From the NCBI GenBank assembly GCA_024364805.1, contig CM044500.1:77020510-77041233 (forward strand): DNA of 20,724 nt, read 5' to 3'. Positions 9,188 to 20,004 of this stretch are shown here, piece by piece. Origin of the DNA: Euprymna scolopes (taxonomy: Eukaryota; Mollusca; Cephalopoda; Sepiida; Sepiolidae). Under the pieces are notes generated by a model, which saw only the letters and a program-made list of their open reading frames with translations, was not told the DNA's origin and did no database searches. The position numbers were made by a program, and so were the translations under genes. Within the stretch, counting starts at the first letter, position 1. Each line of letters begins with the position of its first letter.

Positions 9188-9420
9188 ATCGCGAAGTAAA
9201 ATACCAGGTTGAGAAACTGGTGCGATCTATCCTTTTTCTCGAGGGTAGATGGGGATCTCTTAAGCTGTGATAGGAAGTCCGTCTAGTGATGGCGTCACGA
9301 TAAAAAATACCCTTGATAGCCCTGCCGAATCCTCAAGTATTCAGCTACCGACAAAATTTGAGGCTGAAGGTCCAATCCGTAGTGTGGGCGAAACGAGAAA
9401 AATACAGCTTCAAATTACTT
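9188..9420 (+). repeat. Possible body of a 5S-derived SINE
   Basis: This stretch is less AT-rich than its surroundings and continues straight from the 5S-like head. It begins with a small hairpin, ACCAG...CTGGT (about 9202-9223). Next come GGATCTCTTAAGCTGTGATA and GGAAGTCCGTCTAGTGATGG, then GATAAAAAATACCCTTGATA, all of which look like a conserved repeat body. I cannot name the domain and see no clear A-rich tail or target duplication, so the right end is a guess. Alternatively it is unrelated sequence beside a 5S pseudogene. The 60-codon open frame at about 9313-9495 is not supported. Confidence 0.4.
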
Positions 9421-10110
9421 AGGATTTCTATCCAATCATTGTTGACAAAATTGCTCGCATGTGGAACTCGGTTTTCTGGCGTGAATACGAGCTAACTTAA
9501 ACATGGTAATTTTCTGGTTCAATGTAAACAAGTGTTTATGTCACGATGCTTCACATAATCAAATTTTGCCCAACTTTCACCAAGAACTATCACAAAGCTG
9601 TTGTTTCAATGATCACTTTACACTAATTATCACTTGCTAGCAGGCCGCCCAACATTGCCCCGTCGTAATATGCACTTAAATATGATATTTTGATTAATGC
9701 ATATTTTGTGTTTATTATTATCTTATATTGGGCCCAATATATGAGAATGCTTTATGAAGTTTCCAAAAAATTACTTGTTTGCCACCAACGAGAGTCGAAA
9801 CCAAAACGTTTCACTTACCATTTACTTTTTCATTTGACGTTAATGCCTGAGCTATGAAGATATGTTTTCTGCAAGGCTAAAAATTAAAGCATGAACCTAT
9901 AGCTATTAGGTACGCATGCGTATTTGTAATGCCGTCGTTCGACTTTTACCTGGCAAATTCATTTTTATTTTAAATTTTCGCATTTTGCAGCGATTTCCCC
10001 TGGCTAAAAGCCAAATATGAAGTTTCGCATGAGTTCGAATACCCTATATATTAAGTCTCATGTTTATAGACACAAAACGGACAGAGATGTTTGGTAGGTA
10101 AATTTATTTT
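9421..10110. other. No gene; one perfect 18-bp palindrome
   Basis: No coding region or known repeat is seen. TATATTGGGCCCAATATA at 9724-9741 is a perfect palindrome, isolated in AT-rich sequence and of unknown meaning. Confidence 0.5.
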
Positions 10111-10111
10111 A

Positions 10112-10154
<43 letters not shown>

Positions 10155-10166
10155 ACTATATATATA
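10111..10166. repeat. Compound (AC)n(AT)n microsatellite
   Basis: ACACACACACAC passes into about 25 bp of AT dinucleotides, then a short interrupted AT run. It has the same AC-to-AT order as the locus at 610-684. Confidence 0.93.
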
Positions 10167-10969
10167 AAAAGGGGTTTGTGTTTACTATAACCAATTTAGG
10201 CAAACATTAGGCAAACATGTATAAATCATGAAGAATATCTGTATGGATATAATTACACGTAATAGTAACCTAAAGATGTCCATCCCATGAAAAAACTGAA
10301 AAAACTAAAAGGGAATTAATTAAAATTAATGTTTAAACGAATATGCAAATTAGGTGGATCTTTTGTAGATTAATGCAAATTCACAACGCATATAAAACAC
10401 ATTTGTATTTTGTTTTTATATAAATAAAAAGAGGTTTTAATGTAAATATCAATACACAAAAACACATTTATAGGAGTATAGATACTTTTGTGAATCTTTT
10501 GTTAAAAATTAATGAGTTACATGCTGCCTTGAAAAGTTTTATTCTCATTCCCTCAAATAATCGTGCAGGGTTTACTTCACAAGATGACATAATGAGCGCC
10601 TCAAACTTTATAAGTTTGATCTTCCATTTCCCAATTTTGCTTAAAATTCTAACACGTTTTCAGATAGATGCATTCTATTCCAAAACATATACTAATGTCA
10701 AAGGCTATGTCAAAAAGCTAAGAAAAATCTTCACTCTTGAATGGAGCTGTAAATCTATTGTGACATTGAGAGCTACTAAAACAAATTTCTATTTTCTTTA
10801 ATAATTGCAAGAAATGCTTCAGCGATCAGTAGCCATGATGAAAACCATTTTTACTGAAGGATAATTTTTCAAACACCTAAGGTTAATATTGACAAAAATA
10901 TGAATAGTAACAAATATATCAAATGTGTTTCAAGGCTCTTCTAAAATAAAAAAGTGATACCACTCTACC
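10167..10969. other. No confident gene; one 103-codon open frame
   Basis: A plus-strand open frame at 10490-10801 contains text such as MSASNFISLIFHFPILLKIL, with a modest hydrophobic patch. I recognise no family, and no splice or promoter context supports it. In AT-rich sequence a frame of this size is compatible with chance. Confidence 0.4.
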
Positions 10970-11275
10970 GTGCGAGAAATTACTCACAGCAGAGTGTATC
11001 CTGTATCTGTAAAACCAAACATCCGCCTGGAGTATTGTTGCCGCATCTGGGCTACCGCTTCTACTACTAGTCTCCCTTTTAGACAGAGTCTAAAAAACAG
11101 CTACCAATGTAATATATCTCGCACAATCAACAAACCCCAACCAATGTTCTATCGTAATAATGTTGCACCCTTCTACCTGTTTTGCAAGTAATTTAATGAA
11201 ATGTGATTTTACAAACAAATTGCATTTGTGCCTCTTCGAGTGACGTACTCCTAACTAATCCGTCCACGAGAAAAA
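10970..11275 (+). mobile_element. LINE 3' fragment B (post-RT part of ORF2, decayed)
   Basis: In one frame the translation reads NIRLEYCCRIWATASTTSL (about 11014-11070), which matches the RPKMEYCCHIWAGAS motif of the same retrotransposon type as fragment A. Further on it reads FYRNNVAPFYLFCK (about 11149-11190), matching HRRNVASLCLFYKYF. After a stop the same frame continues with IAFVPLRVTYS, in the place of the LVPP region. The intervening LDRVQKRLRNLVGD part is eroded. It is a truncated, non-functional LINE copy with no RT core. Confidence 0.72.
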
Positions 11276-13607
11276 TTCTACTCATTGGCTATTATTGTCA
11301 TTACATGTTTTAAAATCTTCTGCTCTAATAGTTATTTCCTTCGAACTTCTAGATATTTCCCTAACACGGAGGTGTTTAAATGTATTACGAAAGGATATCT
11401 TGCTTATATATTAGCATAATCCTGTCAAGATATAATCTTAAATAATACCCCTTTATATCCAAGTTACAAGATCCTTTGTTAGGGGTTAAAAAGTGTAAAA
11501 ACAAAGACAGCTAATTAGTTATTTCCAATTGCCTCGACTGTAAAATAAACATTCGAAGAAAGAAAATCCAGGCATGACTTAAGAGAATCCCGAATAGATT
11601 GTTTCACACGTTTTATATTTTACGTTTGTAGTGTAAACGCTCCTCATAATCGAAATGTTAATCTTGTTATGCGGGCTGAGACTTATCAAACCGATCCCAA
11701 TTTTATTCAGTGTCATATGTATGTGATGTGAACGGTTGAATTTTAAATTGGCTTGCCGGTTACTTTGCCCGTGCCCGTATTCAAAATGACACTCGCTGAA
11801 TTCAGGATGATCTAAACAGATTATCTATTAAAATGATGTATCCGGCCCACATCACACATGAATACGATTGGTCACCTCGTTTCTTCCATAGTGGATATGC
11901 AATTCGTGCGAACGATTGTCCCCTTGTGTCTTTGCTTACGCTGTCGTAATAAATAATTTAACCTAAATTGACGACCTGTCGACTTCGATATACACCCATC
12001 CGCAATCGTGTGACATCTCCTGGGACTTCGCCTGTAATTGTTTCTGACATCTGGCTTTATCACAATCGAGTATGCTAATCTCTTATTAATGAAACCCATT
12101 AACAACAGAAGAGGGAACAATAGCGACACCGTTTTGCAAAATCGTGACTTTCTGATATAGAAAATATACGTTATCAGCAAGAAAACGGATCCTGCTAATA
12201 CATTATCGGAACAATTCCATTTCAAGTATCCGATACGAATAATAAAATAAAATGCAAACTACTGCATAGAGTTTTATTATTTGGATTATTCGAAAGATTT
12301 TCTATTCTTTTGTGTTATTTTCACAATCTTTCGATCGACGTAACATTTAATTTTCTTCACTTGTACCCTCTTGATTTTTAGCATCTTTATGTCGAACTCG
12401 GGAATCTGCGCGTACTTTTGAACGGAATGTTATTCATAATTCCGCGATACATTCCACAAGTGCGTCTATAATTATATTTCCGTAAGAAATAAGAGATTTA
12501 ATTGATAAGCATTGCACCTTATCTTTAACTTTAATCCAAAATTAAGCCGACACTATTCACAAATGTAGCTTAAGCAGCGAAGTTCTCCTACAAAAATATC
12601 CTTTTAGTGTTTATCTCTTCTTACGTACAATCCTCCTGAATTTATTTTTAGAAGCTTTAATTTTGTGGGCACGATTAATCAACTTAGACAGAACAGGAAG
12701 TACCTCTTATCTTCTGTTTATCTTCAGACATTTTTTTTACATCGTATTATTCCATAATTTGATAATGACGTTCTTCCGCAAATTCCGTACCTTAATCAGT
12801 TTATACGCTCAAAAAGAAAACAAGATTAAATGTATGCGGAACTTTCGGAATTCATTTTCGATTAATTAAAACGATTAAAAATAAGGACGACTGCGCTTGA
12901 AACTTACGTTTTAAGAGGCGCGAATTCCGTTGATGACAGAATGGCTGTAATATAGCAAATCTACTTTTTTTTGAACGAATCAATCTCACCTGAAGATTTC
13001 ATAAAAAACACAAACATGTTCTGTTGATAAACAAAAACTAATTTTATACAATATTTAGATAAGTTTTGCAATAATATTAATATAGACTCGTCGGTCAGAT
13101 GCAAAATGCATGAATATATCTAAACAATTTTTAGTGTTATGAGTAGCCATGTTTCAGGTAATTTGGTTTATTGAAGCTGCTCTGAACAATACATAGATCC
13201 ATTTAATGTACGAACTTATTCATAATAATAAAATGAAAAGGAAGGCAAGATTTTAGACAAATACAGCCTGAAATAAATATCACCACCAGCATTTAATCTG
13301 TTGAATTCAAAGCAGGCTAGCAGAAAAGCATGCCTTTCAAGAGCCAAGAATAAAAAACGTCTATATGACGAATGTACAAAATAAGTCTACCTTGAAAATG
13401 TAGCTTTATGGTTCTAATTCCTATAGTAAGGTTGATAAAAATATTTTGTCTTTTTTTCTTCTAATTTCTTATGATTTTGCTCAGGTTAAATAAACCGGAT
13501 GCCAGACATACACCCAATATCTCGTACACTCCAACTGATAAATCTTTCTAGCGTTCTAACTGTCCATTTAAATGCAATTCTTCATATCTCTCTTGCAATT
13601 GGTACCG
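11276..13607. other. No confident gene over 2.3 kb
   Basis: I see no known protein family, RNA gene or paired terminal repeats. The longest open frame is on the minus strand at 11872-12225 (117 codons), with one hydrophobic stretch near its N-terminus (VFLLITYIFYI, then LLFPLLLLMGF). It could be read as a small membrane protein, but no homology or promoter supports it. A 68-codon frame at 12663-12869 is equally unsupported. Confidence 0.4.
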
Positions 13608-13745
13608 TACTTTGCGGTAATAACGTACATCCGAGGGTAATTGCGCCAACTAAAAAAAAGTGATTTTTATATGCGTGGTTTCAAAATGAGTACTTTTACC
13701 TAGTTGGCGCAATTACCACGGACATGGCGCAATTACCCCAAAGTA
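13608..13745. mobile_element. 138-bp MITE with TA target site
   Basis: The terminal 45 bp at each end are inverted repeats. The left, TACTTTGCGGTAAT...GGTAATTGCGCCAACTA, mirrors the right, TAGTTGGCGCAATTACC...ATTACCCCAAAGTA. The motif GGTAATTGCGCCA occurs twice in the right arm; in the left arm the outer copy has drifted. Weaker pairing (AAAAAAGT with ACTTTT) continues inward, leaving a loop of only about 20-25 bp. The outermost TA on each side is consistent with the TA duplication made by Tc1/mariner-type transposases, which is an inference. There is no coding capacity. Confidence 0.87.
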
Positions 13746-15139
13746 CAGTATATTTACCATATAGTTTTTGTAAATTCTTTTTTCACGGGTGTACTTGTTC
13801 CTATAATTACTGGAATGTTGGAAATATTCCTATGATTCTCATTTTTAACGCACAAAATACAAAGTAAATGTAACTGACGAACACCTTGCAGGATTTCGGA
13901 CTTATATTTGTTTGAGTGGACGTAGTTATCATATTTGAAAGAAAATGATTTCCAATGTAATAATCAATAGCATGTGTTGGTTTAGTTTTCATAAGACAGT
14001 TCTAAAACGTTTTTTTTTTTATTCCTACAAAATGTGTTTTGAGCATATGATTCCAAATATCAGAACTATAATATCCTGCGAATTATTATATACTTTTATA
14101 TCCCATATATTTCTTTGTTTAGCCAATTATGTTATTTCATTTTTCTTCGAACTACAAAATCAGAAAGCATCGTGACATTTTACAGTTTATAAATATATTA
14201 AATCAATAGTACTACAAAAGCAAAGAAAAAATATTTTGAAATAGATAGTCGAACTTTCTACGTGGAGACAATATTTTTCTATTTTTCATTCCATTTTATT
14301 GTTAGAATATTTGTGACGCACGTTGCTCCAAGTAGTATTAGATACGTATAATTGTTTTTAAACATTAAACGCTTATCAAAAGGATCAACTTAAGTATGTA
14401 TTTACTCTTTGATGTATCTAAAGCAACATTCTTCACTGCACTTCTTTTGATCGATGTCTTGTTTTCTTCAGTTCATCGTTTTCTATGCTGGTCTATAAAC
14501 GGAGATCCTTCTAGACTGATGCATACGTTTATTTTTGTTTCACTCCAGCGTACACTTTTCCAAAGTTCTGGATCACTCCACATTAAATACCAATCCTGGG
14601 ATTAAATCTACCTTCGTGGAGCGCCAACCATAAAGATCGAATACTTCGCAGTTTGATTTTTGTGGCTGTATGAATCACTACAGATTTTAGAAAAAAAATG
14701 TTGAAAATTAGTAAGAATTTCGAAACTGTAGGGAAACGTGTGACTTGCGTAACTAGGACGTGTGTATAATTCAACGGGTCGATCGTGGAACGAAATGAAT
14801 GAAGGAGAAAGAAACAAAAATTGTTGCCTTATCTTTTTATATGCCTGCAATGTTACCACCTGATATGCAGATGAGATGCTCCTTGTTGGAGATAAAAGAG
14901 GGTTGATTTTTCAGAGAGCAGGTTCATCTTGAAGTTGTATTTTGAAGAAGTAAGTTCAATCAGCAGAAGTGCTTTTGCAGTTGTAGGAAAGGTGCGTTAC
15001 GTCTAAAGAAGTTTGGGAGTTTGGACAACAGTGTCAAACTTAATCAAGACATTGTTGATGTGAAGGGCAGAAGGAATGACACGCGGGTTATTTAAAAATA
15101 GAAACAAAGTTTATGATGAAAATATTTTGACTCAGATTC
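13746..15139. other. No confident gene
   Basis: AT-rich with several open frames of 60-83 codons on both strands (for example 13945-14175 plus, 14396-14605 plus, 14608-14859 minus). They overlap each other and match no family I know. The part from about 14860 to 15110 is richer in G and may belong to the LINE fragment that follows, but I cannot read a LINE protein in it. Confidence 0.4.
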
Positions 15140-15259
15140 TTCCCTAGCACAGCTAGACTTTGGAATTCTCTTCCTGTTGCCTGCTTCCCAAATTGTATTG
15201 ATATGCAGAAGTTCAAATGCAGACTTACAAGACTTAGACATTTCATATTTAAAAATTAA
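15140..15259 (+). mobile_element. LINE 3' fragment C (last 39 codons of ORF2)
   Basis: An uninterrupted frame of 39 codons and a stop reads FPSTARLWNSLPVACFPNC, then IDMQKFKCRLTRLRHF. This is the extreme C-terminus of the Jockey/CR1-group ORF2, whose usual form is FFPRTARLWNSLP...CFP..YN...FKSRVNRHL. Fragment E on the minus strand has nearly the same words (TARLWNSLPVTCLPNCTDMQ), so the two belong to one subfamily. Upstream parts cannot be read, so this is a very short 5'-truncated copy or a remnant of one. Confidence 0.8.
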
Positions 15260-16520
15260 GCTAGCTGCTTTGTTTTTCCTGCATCATTTTCTGTAAGCTA
15301 CGTGATTGGTAGAAATTAATCTCTAAGTTTGATCTGATTAGTTGTTTTCTCATTTAATGTTTGTGATGATTTAAGTAAGGCTAATGAAACGGATAATAAT
15401 GATAAAGCTAAAAGAGAGGCTAATCGCAATACTACGAGCATTAAAAGCTCAACGGAAGGATAGTATAAGAATGCTGTAAATAAATCCTTTTCTGCTGACT
15501 GTTTTTCTCCTGTCCACAGCGCAAGTCTTTTCAAAATTATCTCTGATAATCCTCTGTGCTTTCATTACTCCCAGTTCATTCTTAGTTACTCCTTACGTCA
15601 AGTGGTATCATGCTTTTTTCCTGGGGCGATGACTATAAAAATTCATAAAATAAAATAAATATATGATACAAACCGTATTCAAAAATTGTCTTACTTTTCT
15701 AAGATCAAAGTCTGAGTTTTGTTCTGCTATTCTATTCCATTTGTTTCGGCTTCGCTCAGTGAATGAGCGATGACTCTAACCTGGTACGATTTCTATTTTA
15801 GTTCGAATGAAAACTTGATTTTACTGTATATAAACAACTATTCTCCTCGTGTAGTTGTATGAACATTGGGATTCAACTCTTTTGCAAAACTTTTTTCCCT
15901 TGTGTCGAACATAAGCTAAATTCATTTACAAATTTATTAAAAGAAAACATTCAAGGCGTCAACTTTTGAAAAATGCGTATCACTATTCCTGGTATCTATT
16001 GACGATCGAAAAATTTAGAAGTGATTCTTTTATGACAGTTTTAGTCTTAACTCACATATTCGTGTACCTATGATTCGTTATCTTCCAGCTTGCAAAAATG
16101 AATCTGAAAAATACAAAAATCAGAGTACTATTTCATATATGGAACACTCACGAAGAAAAGAATTTAATGAAAGAAACTCAGACATTCTTTATCGGTGTTG
16201 AATAAGATGTTCTAAAAAAAGTGACAATACAATCGGGGCATGCATGTCGAGTTAAGTGATTGCAGCATAGCATAAAGTATATCTTCTGTCTGATAAATGT
16301 CTTTTTGATATCTACACTAACAGAAATATCAGTTCGTCTCATTGACAATGATGTTTTTACTCATCCGAAAGTGACGTCTCTTGTATTAGTAACATTTATC
16401 GTTTTCCCCTGGTGTTCGGCCAAGGATAACATAAGTTCCTGCTTCTATTCTGATTGCATTAATACTTATTTTGCCCTCCTAATTGTTTTCCTTTATAGGG
16501 AATAACATTTACAAAAGAAC
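15260..16520. other. No confident gene; a 107-codon frame with one stop
   Basis: From 15338 to 15658 one plus-strand frame is open apart from a single TAG. It reads DDLSKANETDNNDKAKREAN, then SADCFSPVHSASLFKIIS after the stop. The composition is protein-like, and it lies straight after LINE C. It could be an old ORF of a repeat or chance. The minus-strand frame at 15316-15534 over the same bases is hydrophobic and unsupported. The rest holds nothing I recognise. Confidence 0.35.
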
Positions 16521-16935
16521 TGAAATGACATCTAAGCTTCAGCCTCTGTCCCATCGACGAAATGTTGCATTCCTCTGCCTGTTCTACAAGTATTTTAATG
16601 GCGAATGTTCTTACGAACTGCATACACTTGTTCCCCCACGACACAGACACCCTCGACAAACCCGACAGACAGCTAAATCCCACCCAACACGGTAGAGATC
16701 CCTAGATGTAAAAGATTCTTCTACTCCCGTAGTTTCTTCCCCAGAATCGCTTGACCCTGGTATTCCATTCCATGACCCTGCTTCCCTAACTGTACTGACA
16801 TGCAGAAGTTCAAGTGTAACGTGAACTGACATCTTGCTGCCAAAATCCCAACATAGTGTCCCAGTAGTTGCTGCCCCTGATAGTAGCCCCCTATACCAAA
16901 GTGGCAATGTGCCTTGTTTGGGGTGAAAATGTAAA
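16521..16935 (+). mobile_element. LINE 3' fragment D with 3' untranslated region
   Basis: The frame starting near 16525 reads MTSKLQPLSHRRNVAFLCLF, then YKYFNGECSYELHTLVPP, then RQTRQTAKSHPT. This is a clear match to the post-RT region of the same LINE type (SLQPLSHRRNVASLSLFYKYFHG.CSSELHTLVPP). Further on, in other frames, remnants of the PRTARLWNSLP...NCTDMQKFKC end appear around 16735-16825. The 3' untranslated part includes CCAAAGTGGCAATGTGCCTT and GTTTGGGGTGAAAATGT, which recurs in inverted orientation in fragments E and G. Copy D ends near 16935 and faces copy E. Confidence 0.85.
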
Positions 16936-17005
16936 AAACAAAAAACGTCAACAATATATTCTTGATTAAGTTATTCGATTTTTTTATTGTTTTACAGTAC
17001 TGATT
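16936..17005. other. 70-bp AT-rich spacer between convergent LINE ends
   Basis: Holds no gene. It separates the 3' end of copy D (plus) from the 3' end of copy E (minus) and would form the loop if the two copies paired as an inverted repeat. Confidence 0.6.
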
Positions 17006-17480
17006 ATTTTTTATTCACCTTCAACCCAAATAAGGTATATTACCACTTGGTCGTAAGGAGCTACTAATTGGAACCTTGCCTAAGAAAGATGAAGGTGTTG
17101 GTTTTCGTTGCATTTGAACTTCTGCATATCAGTACAATTAGGGAGGCAGGTAACAGGAAGGGAATTCCAAAGTCTAGCTGTTCTATGAAAGAACCTATTT
17201 GAGTAGAAAACTTTCTGACATTTAGCGACCTTAATAGTGAAAGGGTGCGATTTTCTTGCTAAGTGTTTGTCGGATATATGTATGTCGGATCCGCACAAGT
17301 GCTCCGAGTTCATCAGATCACATTCCATTAAAATACTTGTAAAACACGCACAGGGATGCAACATTGCGGCGATGGGACCGGGTTGGAGCCTAGTAAACAA
17401 AGTAGGACCTATGTAATTGCAGGCTCTTTTTCGCAAACTAAGAGGGAGAGCTCGCACTATTCCAGCACACAAGGCAGTGT
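17006..17480 (-). mobile_element. LINE 3' fragment E with 3' untranslated region
   Basis: On the minus strand a 130-codon frame (17080-17472) contains GPTLFTRLQP, HLARKSHPFTIKVAKCQK and RTARLWNSLPVTCLPNC, then TDMQKFKCNENQHLHLS before the stop. This is the C-terminal end of ORF2. In its middle the reading slips, because RRNVASLCVFYKYFNGM (about 17317-17370) is in a neighbouring frame, so at least two indels are present. Downstream of the stop, 17006-17079 reads on the minus strand as a 3' untranslated region with CAAGTGGTAATATACCTTAT, equivalent to the same part of D and G. It is truncated at its 5' side near 17480. A non-functional copy. Confidence 0.87.
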
Positions 17481-17749
17481 TTCGGAAAAAAAAAATGACA
17501 GAATCTTCTGTTAAATTGAAACGTTACACTTTGAATTGTTGTACGTGATGCAACTATATTACTGTCTTGATTTCTAATGAAATATGTCATATCATGTCAT
17601 AAACAAATCATTTCCATCTGTAATATTATTTTAATACAACCAACATTTAATCTTGATACATGACTAAATTCGTTGTCACATGTTTTCGTCCGATGTTTGG
17701 TCTCTTTAGCCCTAATAAAATAATATTGTTTCTGGAACACAAGAAACTA
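17481..17749. other. No gene; spacer between two minus-strand LINE pieces
   Basis: AT-rich. The 66-codon frame at 17660-17860 on the plus strand is mostly the antisense of LINE fragment F and is not a gene. Confidence 0.5.
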
Positions 17750-18065
17750 CTATTATGGACAATGTCTAACAAGGAACTGCGAAATTTGGAGCAGCGAAGT
17801 GCATGTGCGTACAGTCAGAGTAGCAAGGAACAGGGGGTTCCAATGTCTAATAGTCATTGAGAAGAAAATATTAGTATATAATGCATTCCGTCGAAAGAGC
17901 TTTACAATGAAGGAGTGAGCGTTAGCTGCTTCACAGTTTAATCAGAATATTTAAGTCGAGGTGGGATCAAGCGCTATAAGATTTTCAGAATAGATTCTAT
18001 TAAAATACTCGTCAAACAGTCACAGAGATGCAATATTGTAACATGGTAGAGATTTGTGCTTGCCT
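17750..18065 (-). mobile_element. LINE 3' fragment F (diverged)
   Basis: On the minus strand one open frame from about 17930 down to 17758 reads AANAHSFIVKLFRRNALY, then TNIFFSMTIRHWNPL, then LLQISQFLVRHCP. This parallels AKKSHPFTVKL.R...LYSNSFFPRTARLWNSLP. The part at 17990-18060 matches 17317-17390 of fragment E at the DNA level (TCTATTAAAATACTCGTCAA against TCCATTAAAATACTTGTAAA, then AGAGATGCAATATTG against AGGGATGCAACATTG). It is more diverged than E and belongs to another subfamily or an older insertion. Its outer limits are uncertain. Confidence 0.7.
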
Positions 18066-20004
18066 GATGTGAAGAGAACTGTTAGATTTGATACTCATTT
18101 ATTAACCTAATCTAAGTGTCATAGATTAGTCGTAATAGCAGCAGCTCGTATGTAAGGAAAATAATCCATGCATGGGCGAATGTGGTTTTGATACTGTAGC
18201 TTTGTAACTTTACTGTGAGTAAATTCCTTAAACAGTAGAGTAAACCAACTTTATTTGAAGCAGTCTCGTCTATTCATTTGTTCCTAATCATGTTGCATGT
18301 GAATGTTAATTTTGAAATATGTACATTCAGGTAGATTGTTATTTGTTATGGAAATCGGTGTTTGATAAGGATTATGTAGTAATTAAATTAAAGAAGCTTA
18401 TTTCATTATACCTTACAACAAAATAATATATCAAGTTGGCTACAGGTTGAACGTTGTTTCCTATTTTTTCAGCCATTTTCCTGGATATGTGTACATTTGT
18501 TTTTTTCTATTATATATATTATAGAGCAGGTGGCCATCTTCAAATATACGTATGTTGGCGATAATTTTATCAGGGGAGTCATTAAGGAATATTACGGATA
18601 ATAAAGTTTCAAGAATCGCCCCTTTTAGACACACCTGAATAAGAATTGTCAAAATGATTCACTAAAGTGCACTAAGATAGTTTACAGAACATTTGGAAAT
18701 GCACGGCTGGAAAAGAGTTAGTTCCTAGTAAACCTGTGTGTTGCTGGTTAAGACAAAAACAGATCATATGATTCCTGATTCTAAAGTCATCATTATATGA
18801 TGCATTAAGACATTGAATCAGTTTGCGACCGATTTTAATTTGCGACAGTTAATAGCAATTGGTTGCTCGGGGAAGATCTGGAAGGCTTTAAGTAAATGAA
18901 GAGATAAAATGATTAAAGGACCAACAAAAATGTCTTAAGAGACAAAGTTTATCACACATCAAATGCGTACAACTGATTTATACACAATGAATCGGGTTGT
19001 GTTTTTTTTTTTTTTTTTTTTTTTGGTTTGTGTTCTTTCATTTTTTATACTTTAAATCAAAGGTCACGCTCTAGGACCTTAATAATATAAGAGTCTACGG
19101 CATTGCTAATATAGACAATGAAGAAGAAAACCATGGTAAATATCGTTAGAGTCCGCGATTGTTTAGATGAACGCCATGGTTTTACAGTTGTCAGTACTAT
19201 GGAGTTCTTTCTGATTCAGAGTGATAGTAAATGCTATAGATCATCTTTAAAGTGAAAAGAAGAATGTTCTATCACATAAAAGAACACGTTTACAAAGAAG
19301 GAGTTCATAAATTTTTCGGTCAGAAAATATAAATGAATATGTGAAAATATAAAGTAGATATTTTAACATGCTGGCAATAACGGGAAATCTGTGGCCATGC
19401 TATAAAGGAAAGAACGAACAAGATATTTTTTTAGAAAGAATTAGTCACAAATTAGTTCACAGAATTCTACTACACTATAAATAAAAATAATGTTATATTC
19501 AGAATATTCTCTGCATGTTGCTATCTGCAGTCTTAGGTTCTAGAAGTCTTTGGGAGTGGTCTCGATTTAGCAGCTTTTAAAATTGCGGACTAAAACTTTC
19601 GTTAACATTACTCTCTGGGACAGTCAGGTAGTACCTCTAAGGATTTTATTTATCGATAATGTTCCTAGCACATTAATAAGCTGTCTCAAATTTGTAAATG
19701 TTTCGCCTTTACTCTGCAATACTTTCCGGAACTAACTTTTTGTAACAATTCCTAACCTTTTTTCAACAAAATCTATTATACGCTCACATTTTGTGAAGCG
19801 TTTTGGGGTTGATATCAAACGGATCGAGTAGTAAGGATGCAATTTCGGAAAGTTGAGAAATTTGAAGTTTACCCATAATAATTCCCTCTCCATTTATTCA
19901 TGATTCGGCCCATACATGCGGTGTTGTGTATAAAATGATCCAATGAGAATTGCCAGATTGCAAAACACGCAAGTAAAAATATAAGAAATAATAAGATGTA
20001 TATT
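18066..20004. other. No gene over 1.9 kb
   Basis: AT-rich, no recognised coding region, RNA gene or terminal repeats. A 63-codon minus-strand frame at 18461-18652 has no support. The only marked feature is the poly-T run listed next. Confidence 0.45.
19002..19024. repeat. 23-bp poly-T run
   Basis: An uninterrupted T tract. It could be the A-tail of a minus-strand retroposed sequence lying to its right, but I see no recognisable element and no target duplication, so it may be a plain mononucleotide repeat. Confidence 0.9.

Noticed and set aside
11872-12225. 117-codon minus-strand frame with a hydrophobic N-terminal part, a possible membrane protein
   Set aside because: No family resemblance, no supporting context, and AT-rich DNA readily yields hydrophobic open frames of this size.
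16611-16954. Two minus-strand open frames across 16.6-16.95 kb
   Set aside because: They are the antisense of LINE fragment D, whose plus-strand translation gives the recognisable retrotransposon motifs.
19002-19024. A-tail of a minus-strand retroposon
   Set aside because: No element or target duplication could be recognised next to it, so only a mononucleotide run is reported.
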